Origin: Vagococcus allomyrinae
GTDB lineage: Bacteria > Bacillota > Bacilli > Lactobacillales > Vagococcaceae
Direction: 5' to 3'
Length of the DNA: 64,000 bases
Assembly (NCBI RefSeq): GCF_017829975.1
Contig: NZ_JAEEGA010000002.1
Span: 172,357-236,356 of the forward strand
Shown here: positions 56,419-64,000 of the stretch, piece after piece
Layout of the letters: every line of letters begins with the position of its first letter
Numbering within the stretch: position 1 is the first letter of the stretch
The notes under the pieces: generated by a model
What the model was told of the DNA's origin: nothing
Seen by the model: the letters and a program-made list of their open reading frames with translations, nothing else
Database searches by the model: none
Translations under genes and position numbers: made by a program

Positions 56419-56721
56419 TTACAATGCTGCTTTCTTACTTTTAAGTTGTCTTAAATACTCATCAGCAATCATCCCCTTACTCAATTCAGCATCCAAAACA
56501 CCTTGCGTGACTCGCTTTTTTATTTCTCTCAGTTCTTTGTCTTCAGCAGTTTCATTGGTCACTTCGAATGGTAATTTATTTTGCTTTACCACTTGATCTA
56601 AAAATAAATTGAACGCTGTTGTTAAATCTAGTTGCATGTCTGAAAGTACTTTTATTGCATCATCTTTTAGCTTTTGGTCCGTTCTAAAAGAGACTCTTGC
56701 TTTTTCTTCAGTAATTGACAT
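56419..56721 (-). CDS. RelB/DinJ-family antitoxin
   Basis: 100 residues. The ribbon-helix-helix start ARVSFRTDQKLKDDAIKVLS, then LDLTTAFNLFLDQVVKQNKLPFEV, is characteristic of RelB/DinJ. The C-terminal half would neutralise the toxin. Its toxin downstream is a pseudogene. Confidence 0.88.
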   Translation of the reverse strand: MSITEEKARVSFRTDQKLKDDAIKVLSDMQLDLTTAFNLFLDQVVKQNKLPFEVTNETAEDKELREIKKRVTQGVLDAELSKGMIADEYLRQLKSKKAAL

Positions 56722-57285
56722 GAGTTCAGTCTCCTCTCTTTATATACACCCATTGTACGTCACTATGACACAAGAAGTAAGGGCATAAATTTGACTACTT
56801 GCTGCTATTTATCCAGTTATTAACGTTTAAGATATAAACATTTCAATTTCATTCATGTCTCTTGAATTTTAAATTATCAATCAGCTTTTGCTGATTCACT
56901 ATTTCGTTTTACTATCCAAATTTTAACTAGATATTTAAATATCTCTATATTCTATTTATTCAGATAATTATTTCTCAATATCGGCTATTCTTCACTAAAT
57001 CATCAATTTAAACTCTTAACAAATAATAATTAACATATAACTTAATCCTAGTTTTACTTTTATCTAGATCAAGTCATTTTGACTCTACTAAGATAATTAA
57101 ACTTATTCTGGCTGTTTCTACTATAATATGGTTGATTAAAGGCAACCATCCAGACACAGTCTCCTCCTCTAATTTTTAACTAACAAGAAATACTGGTTTC
57201 TCAATTAAATTATCTTGCATAGTACTTAAAATAATCCGCATCTGCCACCCGATCATTACCAGCTAAAAAAGGTATGACGATTGAA
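56722..57285. other. AT-rich gap without genes
   Basis: About 560 bases, very AT-rich, stops in all frames. I see no gene or strong structure; it probably includes the relB promoter. Confidence 0.5.
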
Positions 57286-57287
57286 TA

Positions 57288-57330
57288 CAAAAAGCTACTC
57301 ACCAAATGTTGATGAGTAGTTCTTTTTTAC
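57288..57330. terminator. Terminator after the adhesin gene
   Basis: AGCTACTCA/TGAGTAGTT stem with A and T runs on the two sides, about 50 bases past the adhesin stop. It can act in both directions. Confidence 0.7.
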
Positions 57331-57378
57331 CGTAACGGCATTAGTTACATCTTGAGATAGATTGATTCCTCTATCTCC

Positions 57379-60300
57379 TTAATTTTCCTTCTTCTTTATT
57401 GATCTAGACAGAATTAACATACCCAAAAAGATAAGTAGAACCCCCACATAGACATTCAAACTTCTTTGAAGCTTTTCACTAGTTCTAGGTAATTTCTTTT
57501 TACTTGATGGAGAGGTTTTCTTGCTAATCCCTGTGTCATTCGTACTATTGGTACTACTGGTACTGCTCGTACTACTGGTACTGCTCGTACTGCTCGTACT
57601 ACTGGTACTGCTCGTACTGCTCGTACTACTGGTACTGCTCGTACTGCTCGTACTACTGGTACTGCTCGTACTGCTCGTACTGCTCGTACTGCTCGTACTG
57701 CTCGTACTGCTCGTACTGCTCGTACTGCTCGTACTGCTCGTACTGCTCGTACTGCTCGTATCAGTCGTTGGTGGTACATCACCAATATAAGAATTAGTAA
57801 TTTGATATCGCTGATTATCAACGGTTACTTCATAATCTGAAGGCGTACCTATTTCTTGAATAGTGTAATCATATTGTTCATTTGTTTGAGGGCGATATTT
57901 AATTAGGTTTTCGAAGACAATTGGCCATTGATCTGTTTGATTTGTCAAAACTACCAAAGGTTCTCGATAAGGAGTGCCATCTCTATACAACTGAACAGAT
58001 ATTTGAGTCGGTCTTTTTTTATTTTCATCCTGGTTGTCTTTCCAGATTTTTTTACCTTTTATTGAAAAATAGCTGGGAATATCTTGAATTAATCCCATAT
58101 CCCAATGCGAATTTCGTCCGCCCGTTACAACAAAAGGAGCCGTTTCACCCTTTTCATCAAATTTAGAGGTGTCCTCTGCCTGTAGATCACCTAGAACCGT
58201 TACAAGATACCCCGATGGAATAGTGGCTTTTAGTACAAATTTTCCTGGTCGAATCTTGTTGTCATTAAAATAATACCTCCCATTGCTTTGAGTTTGTGTC
58301 GACATGACATAATTCAATTCGCCTTTATCCGACACCTTATATAAAGTAACAGAGTTATTCGCTACTGGTAATTCGCCAGTTGTTTGCTTGCCATCGTGAT
58401 TATCATCTTGCCAGATATAGCCGTCAATAGCCGCTGATTCTACATAGCCAGCGTCAATAAATAATGGCGCTTCTTCTGAAGCCAAATCAACTTCCGCCTC
58501 ACCTATTGCTTCATCGGCTGTATCGAAAAAATCATTGTCAATTTGTCGGTCACTTCCAGAGTGGTAATTGGTCAAAAAGAATGAGGTAGATGGACGCTTA
58601 ACTGTCACTCGATAATTTTGACTAAATAATTGATTAAACTCATAATGGCCTTGACTATCTGTTTTGGTGGTGGCAATTATATCATTATGCCAGTCGTATA
58701 AACTAACAGCCACATTTGAAAATCGCTCTTCGGTACTTTCTCGAAGGCCATTGCCATTTTGATCGTGCCAAATCGTGCCTGCTAGTTTTTTATCAGCTTT
58801 TTCCTGTGAAATATAGGCTCCTGATTTGATTGGTTCACCAACTTCCAGATGGGCTTCCGTGGCTCCATCCGTATAACTGCCACCTACTGCAAAGCTATTC
58901 CAAACCGTATCGACTTGGCTTGATACTTCTGGCAAGTGATACTTAAGATCGAAACTGACAGTCTCCTTAGGATTTAACCCATCTGTTTTAATCAGTTTTA
59001 TGGCCACGATATCATCACCCAGAGCCGTTTGTCCACCCCAAGCCTGCCAATCAGCTTGATCATTGCTCAAGCTCTTTAGCTCTGCTAAATTACTTTCAGC
59101 CGTTGCATTTGTGGCATAAAAAAGCTGATAATTATTTCCTAAAGGAGAACCATCTGCCAATGTTAGACTGGTCACCGTACCATGAATAGTTGAATGACGT
59201 CCTTCACCTGAAATGGCCATTGTGTCGTTCGCATTAGGTAGCTGATCAAGGACATGAAGCTCATTGAGCTTAACCTCCCCATTGTTAGGAACCGTCAAAC
59301 GAAAAGAAACATCTGTACCTGTCGCGGTGTTATCAATAGTGGCAAATCGAGAATAAGTTGTTCCATCTAAGGAAATTTCTTTCTGACTATCTAGTCCTAC
59401 TGAACGATTAAATTTTACTGCCCGCCACTTAGACATCGCCCCTGTCACCCAGCCTACACCTGGAACATAATCATTCCCTACACCATTTTCATACTTTTGT
59501 TCTGAATCGGCCGACACTAGGTAATTATTAAAGTACTCCTCACCTTTGACAGAGTCAGTCCCCTTTGCAACAATTTTAACTCCATGATTATAGTTCCACC
59601 ACTCATAATTTGGCCAATCACTATTGTAACGAATGACGACTAATTGTAACTCTTGATCCAATTGACGGATCTCAATTTGTGCATCAGGGTCATTTTGAGG
59701 GTTCATTAACGCGACGGACTCAATCTCAATAGATTTTGGTACTGTGATATAAAGTACGGGCTCTTTGAGAGGGCCAGATCCTGCCACATTGTTTACGCCT
59801 ATTGTGTAGGTAAAGGGACTATCAATATCATTGGTTTGAGGAGAAAATGGATTTTCCCACCCATTATAACCTGGATAAGCACCTGAACCGGTAAATTGAG
59901 TTGTGGCTGTCCGCGTGTTTGTCCCATCATCCTTGTTTTCTTCGTATCCACCTTCAATAAATGGGACATAATCCCCTTCTGCCTGTTCAGAAAACTTGCG
60001 ATCACCATATATGTGCAGTGTGTTTGTAAGACCATCACTTAGAGATAGCGCTGGATTTTGAACTTCTTCGGTAGTTTTCCCAAAAGCTGTAATTGACACC
60101 ATGCCGGCATTTCGAGGTATTTCTGTCTTTCCTTCAAAAGAAAATTGATACTTTAAATTGGTCGGATATTCGTTCTCCGATAACTCTAAATGCGACACAT
60201 CAATCATCCCTGAAACTGTGGCCCCTCCCATAGAACGCCAACTATTTGTCAGATTTGTCTGATACAAAATTTCTGTGGCCACAAGGCCTGTTATTTGTGG

Positions 60301-62082
60301 ATTTTTACTTTGCTGAGCCGACCACGATACACTTGTATATCGATAACCGGCAAAAAAATCAACTTCGCTGGATCCACGAATTGGATCATCAACTAAATAG
60401 ACATCTCGCATATCAAGTCTTGGTGTAAATGTGAGCGTGTAATTCAGAGACTGTCCATTACTTCTCAACACTTTTTTAGGAGCCGTTTTAGTAAAAAAAC
60501 GAGTCCCTGGGTAATTTCCCATATCCTCTATTGGTGGCACCGTTTCTGTAAGGGTCGCTGTTTCATTAACTTTTGTTCCATCTAAGCGATTGCCCTTAAG
60601 AGTGCCCTCAATGTGATAGTCAATTGGCTGGCCTGTTGTAGAGAATGGGTACTCATAGGTCATTTCTACTTCAGTTGATCCTTTCGTCACGATTAAGTCA
60701 CCGACTGGAATGGTCACCGTATAGGCATCTGGAAGACACTTAACCGGATAGTTACGTCCTTTATAAACCACACTAAACAAGTCGATTGCTCCAGGAAAAT
60801 CAATAGTCAATTCTCCGTCAGTCATGTTGAGTCCTCCAACTTCTGACTCCGGTGTAATCTTTAAGAAAGAACTGTGGGCTTCCGTTGGTTCTGCTTCTTC
60901 ATCTGATCTTAAAGATAATTTAGAGCCTGGCTCGACATTTTTAGCATGAATCCCATCCAGCTGCTTTTCTGCAGATTTGGCATTACGAGCGGTAGCTGTG
61001 ATATTCCCAGCTAAGATAGTAGTAGGCAAACTAACCCCTTTCTTAAAGCTGAGACCAAATGGTAAGGAGAGCATTCGACCAGGTACCACATCTGTCAGCA
61101 CTTGAACGACAACCTTTAGCTCTTTTCCTTCTTGTTTAGTGGTGACATTAAATTTATTACTGGATGGTAGTGAGATGATGTCGACAACATCTGGAAGTGT
61201 CACAGCTACTTCCAACCCCTTAATGGCTTCTTCAGATTCTCCAACACTTCCACTATTGACCCGGACTGTCATATCAAAGTATTCACCTGAAAGTGGATTG
61301 CTGTTGGAATACACTTCAGATAAAGAGAGATTAGCCACATTCGATAATGGCCGAGGTAACGGCGTTGGTATTACTTCTTTTTTAGTTGTAGGAGCCTTAA
61401 AGAATAACGACACCGCGACTGACTCACTGTGATTATTATCGATTTTGAGTTGAAATTTTTCGCCTTTTGCTAGACCCACTTGTTCTTTTGCAGGAATTGT
61501 CACCACTAAACTGGCAGAAATTTTATTTGAACTCTCCTCTTCAAATAACTGCGTCACCTGCCATATCCCCTCACCTTTATCAGTCACATCAATCAGATCA
61601 TCATCGCTTTTGATCACACCTGAAAAGGTTGTCCCCATGTTTAACTCATAGATAACACTGGCAGCTGAATCAGCTAATACTCCTTCAACCACTAAAGTAC
61701 CTTGCCAATCTCCTTCGGTAACTTCCTCTGAAAGAGATTCAAACTTCTCTTGATTTTTCAACCAGTACATTGAAAGATTTGTCGTGACTTCATTAGAACT
61801 ACTTGTTTCAACAGGAATTGTTTCAGAAGAAACCATTTCACTCGTAGTTTGACTGGTTGACAATGACGGATATCCGTTATCATCACTGTTAAATGATTCA
61901 GTTGTCTTACCCTCGGTCTGACTCGTACCTTCAGGCTGGGGCCCAGATGTTTGTTCAATTTCTTGAGTTGATGTGAGAGGCTCCTCTTGTGCATACACCG
62001 TTAAAACACTTAAGAAAATGGGGAGTAACAAACATACTACCGCCACTACATTGACCCATTTTTGATTCAACACTTTTTTCAT
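57379..62082 (-). CDS. Large sortase-anchored adhesin with SdrD_B-like domains and Ser/Thr stalk
   Basis: 1567 residues. Signal peptide (VVAVVCLLLPIFLSVLTVYA), then a Thr/Ser/Glu-rich segment (about 30-110), beta-sandwich regions of the DUF11/adhesin type (about 250-1130), two SdrD_B-like domains (AGTIWHDQNGNGLRESTEER and DGYIWQDDNHDGKQTTGELP), and one Cna_B-like domain (IKGKKIWKDNQDENKKRPTQ). A repetitive Ser-Thr-Ser stalk of about 75 residues follows. The C-terminus has LPRTSEK, membrane helix VYVGVLLIFLGMLILS and RSIKKKEN. The sortase motif is LPRTS, with Ser where Gly is usual. Likely a matrix or cell adhesin. It follows a glycosyltransferase gene on the same strand. Confidence 0.92.
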   Translation of the reverse strand: MKKVLNQKWVNVVAVVCLLLPIFLSVLTVYAQEEPLTSTQEIEQTSGPQPEGTSQTEGKTTESFNSDDNGYPSLSTSQTTSEMVSSETIPVETSSSNEVTTNLSMYWLKNQEKFESLSEEVTEGDWQGTLVVEGVLADSAASVIYELNMGTTFSGVIKSDDDLIDVTDKGEGIWQVTQLFEEESSNKISASLVVTIPAKEQVGLAKGEKFQLKIDNNHSESVAVSLFFKAPTTKKEVIPTPLPRPLSNVANLSLSEVYSNSNPLSGEYFDMTVRVNSGSVGESEEAIKGLEVAVTLPDVVDIISLPSSNKFNVTTKQEGKELKVVVQVLTDVVPGRMLSLPFGLSFKKGVSLPTTILAGNITATARNAKSAEKQLDGIHAKNVEPGSKLSLRSDEEAEPTEAHSSFLKITPESEVGGLNMTDGELTIDFPGAIDLFSVVYKGRNYPVKCLPDAYTVTIPVGDLIVTKGSTEVEMTYEYPFSTTGQPIDYHIEGTLKGNRLDGTKVNETATLTETVPPIEDMGNYPGTRFFTKTAPKKVLRSNGQSLNYTLTFTPRLDMRDVYLVDDPIRGSSEVDFFAGYRYTSVSWSAQQSKNPQITGLVATEILYQTNLTNSWRSMGGATVSGMIDVSHLELSENEYPTNLKYQFSFEGKTEIPRNAGMVSITAFGKTTEEVQNPALSLSDGLTNTLHIYGDRKFSEQAEGDYVPFIEGGYEENKDDGTNTRTATTQFTGSGAYPGYNGWENPFSPQTNDIDSPFTYTIGVNNVAGSGPLKEPVLYITVPKSIEIESVALMNPQNDPDAQIEIRQLDQELQLVVIRYNSDWPNYEWWNYNHGVKIVAKGTDSVKGEEYFNNYLVSADSEQKYENGVGNDYVPGVGWVTGAMSKWRAVKFNRSVGLDSQKEISLDGTTYSRFATIDNTATGTDVSFRLTVPNNGEVKLNELHVLDQLPNANDTMAISGEGRHSTIHGTVTSLTLADGSPLGNNYQLFYATNATAESNLAELKSLSNDQADWQAWGGQTALGDDIVAIKLIKTDGLNPKETVSFDLKYHLPEVSSQVDTVWNSFAVGGSYTDGATEAHLEVGEPIKSGAYISQEKADKKLAGTIWHDQNGNGLRESTEERFSNVAVSLYDWHNDIIATTKTDSQGHYEFNQLFSQNYRVTVKRPSTSFFLTNYHSGSDRQIDNDFFDTADEAIGEAEVDLASEEAPLFIDAGYVESAAIDGYIWQDDNHDGKQTTGELPVANNSVTLYKVSDKGELNYVMSTQTQSNGRYYFNDNKIRPGKFVLKATIPSGYLVTVLGDLQAEDTSKFDEKGETAPFVVTGGRNSHWDMGLIQDIPSYFSIKGKKIWKDNQDENKKRPTQISVQLYRDGTPYREPLVVLTNQTDQWPIVFENLIKYRPQTNEQYDYTIQEIGTPSDYEVTVDNQRYQITNSYIGDVPPTTDTSSTSSTSSTSSTSSTSSTSSTSSTSSTSSTSSTSSTSSTSSTSSTSSTSSTSSTSSTSSTSSTSSTSSTNSTNDTGISKKTSPSSKKKLPRTSEKLQRSLNVYVGVLLIFLGMLILSRSIKKKEN
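57539..57765. repeat. 9-bp tandem repeat encoding the Ser/Thr stalk
   Basis: About 25 units of the 9-mer TACTGCTCG with the variant TACTACTGG interspersed at one end (57539-57660); the other end is almost pure. The unit is a multiple of three, so slippage changes stalk length without breaking the frame. Frames on both strands stay open across it (Leu-Val and Arg-Ala-Val repeats), but these are shadows. Confidence 0.9.
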
Positions 62083-62195
62083 CAGCTTCTACCTTCTTTT
62101 CTAAATTGGATAACCCTTTCCCAAAATCAGTTCGATGACCAATGCTCGTTGCTTCTGTGATGCTTTTTCATCACCACAGGCAGCACATCTAAACA

Positions 62196-63638
62196 TCAAT
62201 CACCTTTTTCAATACCAACTTCCACTTCTTTTCTTGTTCCCCAATCGGCTACTTTCCAAACAGTAAACAGTCCATAAATTTGTAACAAACTACATATCAA
62301 CAGATTCAGTAAGGTGGATAAAGGTGAAAACAACAAATATGATACGATCTGATAGCCTTTTGTCATATCATGTCGTTCAAAAGTCAACGTTCGGAGATTC
62401 CGTACGTAGCCTAAAAAAATCATGTAGGCAATGACAGCCAGCGGTAAACGCCAATTGATTATGGGGTAATAGAAATAAATTGCCATAAAAATCGGTGTAT
62501 AAGCGCCAAATGAGATATAGTGACTTAACTGAATCCACCAAGAAGCTTTTTTAGGACTTTGATACTTTAAAAACCATACCCCTCCCCACCAAAAACTACG
62601 CCACCAGCGACTTCGTTGTCTTAATAAGTGACTTAATTTGACTGGATTTAGCGTATAGCCAATGGAGGTTTCTTGATAAACAGTCGCTCCCATTATCGAG
62701 GCATATTGCGTTAGCATCCGATCATCTCCGAATTTAGCTTTTTGAGAAAAGACGATTTGAGATAAATAATGATCAATGTAACCTTCTATCACGCTAGCAC
62801 GATAGAAGGCTAAACAGCCGTGATTCACTCCAACGGCCTTCCATCGAGAATAGGCCGAGCGACCATTTGAAAAAGCTGAGACAAACGAAATCCCTACAGC
62901 TCTTGTTAACAAATTATCCTGATGATTATAGTCTAATAAGGCTCCGCCAACAGACATGATCCTCTCATCAAAGAATGGCAATAGGCCTTGTTCCACTGCA
63001 TCCTCATTTAAAATAGTGTCACTGTCTATCGTGATGAAAATATCAACTTTCGTTCTTAATTCATGAAAAGCAATTGCTTGAGCTTCGCGTTTACCTTCAT
63101 TTTTTTTATAAAAATAGAATGCCTCATTCTTAAAAGCTCCTCTCCATTTTTTAAAGAGAACTTCGCACTTATTTTCTTCTAAAGATCCATCCTCAACGAT
63201 GTAAACATAGTCTGGTAAAACTGTTTGGGCTGATAAACTGGCCAGTACCTTTTCAAAAATAACTTTATCTTCGTTATAAACAGGAATCACCACTGCTGTC
63301 TTAAGCTCTTTAACACTTCGACCTTCTGGTAAGACATAGACTGGATTAAAATAAGATGATAGGGTTAAGAATAAATTCCAACAAAAAGCTATCACCACAA
63401 AGGGGATGGTCCAAAATAAAATAGTTTGAAGCGAGTAATAATGATAGATCAGCACCCCCAATAAAGAAAATACACAAGAGCATAGTGTTACACGATGCCA
63501 CAAGGTCCGCTTGAAAGTTATTTTTGAATCATCTGTTCTCCTCTCACTAAGAACATCCTTTTCACCCCCACTAGCAGATAGTAACAAGGCTAAAACAATC
63601 ATCATAATAAAGTAGATAAACACCCAAAAATAAATCAA
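62196..63638 (-). CDS. Membrane glycosyltransferase family 2 (HasA/IcaA-like, processive type)
   Basis: 480 residues. Two or three N-terminal membrane helices, then a GT2 domain (about 105-330): VVIPVYNEDKVIFEKVLASL, the IVEDGS aspartate, FITIDSDTILNEDA (DxD), KFGDDRMLTQYA (acceptor-site Asp) and LRQRSRWWRSFWWGG (the R/QxxRW motif of processive synthases). Four C-terminal membrane helices follow. This is the hyaluronan/cellulose synthase plan: polymerise and export a beta-linked polysaccharide. It may make a surface polymer related to the adhesin; the donor sugar is unknown. Confidence 0.85.
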   Translation of the reverse strand: MIYFWVFIYFIMMIVLALLLSASGGEKDVLSERRTDDSKITFKRTLWHRVTLCSCVFSLLGVLIYHYYSLQTILFWTIPFVVIAFCWNLFLTLSSYFNPVYVLPEGRSVKELKTAVVIPVYNEDKVIFEKVLASLSAQTVLPDYVYIVEDGSLEENKCEVLFKKWRGAFKNEAFYFYKKNEGKREAQAIAFHELRTKVDIFITIDSDTILNEDAVEQGLLPFFDERIMSVGGALLDYNHQDNLLTRAVGISFVSAFSNGRSAYSRWKAVGVNHGCLAFYRASVIEGYIDHYLSQIVFSQKAKFGDDRMLTQYASIMGATVYQETSIGYTLNPVKLSHLLRQRSRWWRSFWWGGVWFLKYQSPKKASWWIQLSHYISFGAYTPIFMAIYFYYPIINWRLPLAVIAYMIFLGYVRNLRTLTFERHDMTKGYQIVSYLLFSPLSTLLNLLICSLLQIYGLFTVWKVADWGTRKEVEVGIEKGD

Positions 63639-63718
63639 TTAATAGTCTCCTTTTGCTTTTAATATACATATCGCACGCTTTTTTATAAGTATCTATAATT
63701 GAACAGCTAACAGGCACT

Positions 63719-63755
63719 CAAAAGCTCGACATGATAAACGAGTGAAGAGCTTTTA
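63719..63755. repeat. Hairpin upstream of the glycosyltransferase gene
   Basis: AAAAGCTC/GAGCTTTT arms with an inner CTCG/CGAG pairing. No T-run on the minus strand beyond TTTGAG. Terminator of the partial gene at the window edge or an operator. Confidence 0.4.
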
Positions 63756-63870
63756 ATACCGATCCTACATTTCCGTTCATTTTTTAAGCGTAAATCATTT
63801 TTAAGGGATAATCAATTAAAGAAAACCTCTTTAAATATACTTATATGCATATTCATTTATCGATTTCTGT

Positions 63871-64000
63871 TCAACCTTTAAAAAAATGTGTTGTATACTT
63901 ATGAACACTGCCAAGGGATACCTGACACATTTCTGCTATTTCTCTTAAGGTGTATTTTTGATTAGATAAAAACTGCATTTTTCTGATGGTATCTTCATCA
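63871..64000 (-). CDS. Recombinase-like HTH protein, C-terminal part only
   Basis: The last 42 codons of a gene entering from the right: DEDTIRKMQFLSNQKYTLRE, then IAEMCQVSLGSVHKYTTHFF and stop. The helix-turn-helix matches the end of the 25564 protein (SMRAIADKFNVSVGTVHKY). So a second resolvase-like regulator lies beside a second surface-protein cluster. Catalytic residues are outside the window. Confidence 0.65.
   Translation of the reverse strand, partial: DEDTIRKMQFLSNQKYTLREIAEMCQVSLGSVHKYTTHFFKG

Noticed and set aside
57521-57790. Plus-strand Leu-Val repeat frame (and a minus-strand Arg-Ala-Val frame) across the adhesin stalk
   Set aside because: Both are by-products of a 9-bp repeat; the Ser/Thr frame belongs to the complete adhesin.

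Overview
The window reads as a chromosomal segment of a low-GC Gram-positive coccus of the Lactobacillales, most likely Enterococcus or a close relative such as Vagococcus. The pointers are an ntp-type V-ATPase operon with an Enterococcus hirae-like sodium proteolipid, a large WxL/DUF916 surface-protein cluster, Mga-type regulators, LPXTG and LXG proteins, and enterococcal-style holin-like type I toxins. Genus is inferred from gene content only.

Layout. 1-7814 (minus): a TetR regulator and the V-ATPase genes ntpF-I-K-E-C-G-A-B, with ntpB cut by the window edge. A TetR-type palindrome overlaps the only evident promoter. 8154-12509: a secreted repeat protein, an Mga-type regulator and an SRPBCC protein. 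13700-15110: three tandem ~584-bp copies of a type I toxin-antitoxin unit (34-42-residue Hol-Tox peptide plus a convergent structured RNA); a fourth copy lies at 28456-28780. 15779-25296 (minus): a csc-type operon with an LPXTG peptide, six small WxL proteins, the DUF916/DUF3324 anchor protein and a large lectin-like WxL adhesin, followed by a catalytically degenerate serine-recombinase-like protein and a second Mga regulator.

28788-33320: a compact module of phage descent. DUF1659, DUF2922, a membrane coiled-coil protein, a holin and a GH25 muramidase with LysM are followed by an XRE regulator and a second DUF1659/DUF2922 pair. They are transcribed away from a ComK-like gene plus a third DUF2922-like gene, across a nested inverted repeat. 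Right after it, 33405-35085 is a non-coding array of seven ~253-bp tandem repeats, each with a conserved hairpin core. This module and array are the best candidates for something undescribed.

35285-37692: a MalY/PatB-type aminotransferase and an MFS transporter. 38600-56720 is an accessory island full of conflict genes and wreckage: an AbrB/MazE-like antitoxin, LXG toxin debris with immunity genes, a broken ISL3 transposase, an overlapping DUF4209(HEPN motif)/GNAT-like pair, an ardA pseudogene, a frameshifted IS4-family element, an ietA/ietS-like AAA ATPase plus subtilase pair, a VbhA/Fic remnant present twice, an intact LXG effector locus with two small partners and its immunity gene, and relB with a broken relE. 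57379-63638: a 1.5-kb-residue Ser/Thr-stalk adhesin with a variant sortase motif (LPRTS) and a HasA-like glycosyltransferase. The window ends inside a second recombinase-like HTH protein.

Themes: cell-surface adhesion (WxL and sortase proteins, each neighbouring Mga or recombinase-like regulators), sodium bioenergetics, and inter-bacterial or anti-phage conflict with repeated cassette turnover. All function calls come from reading motifs by eye; no search was run.
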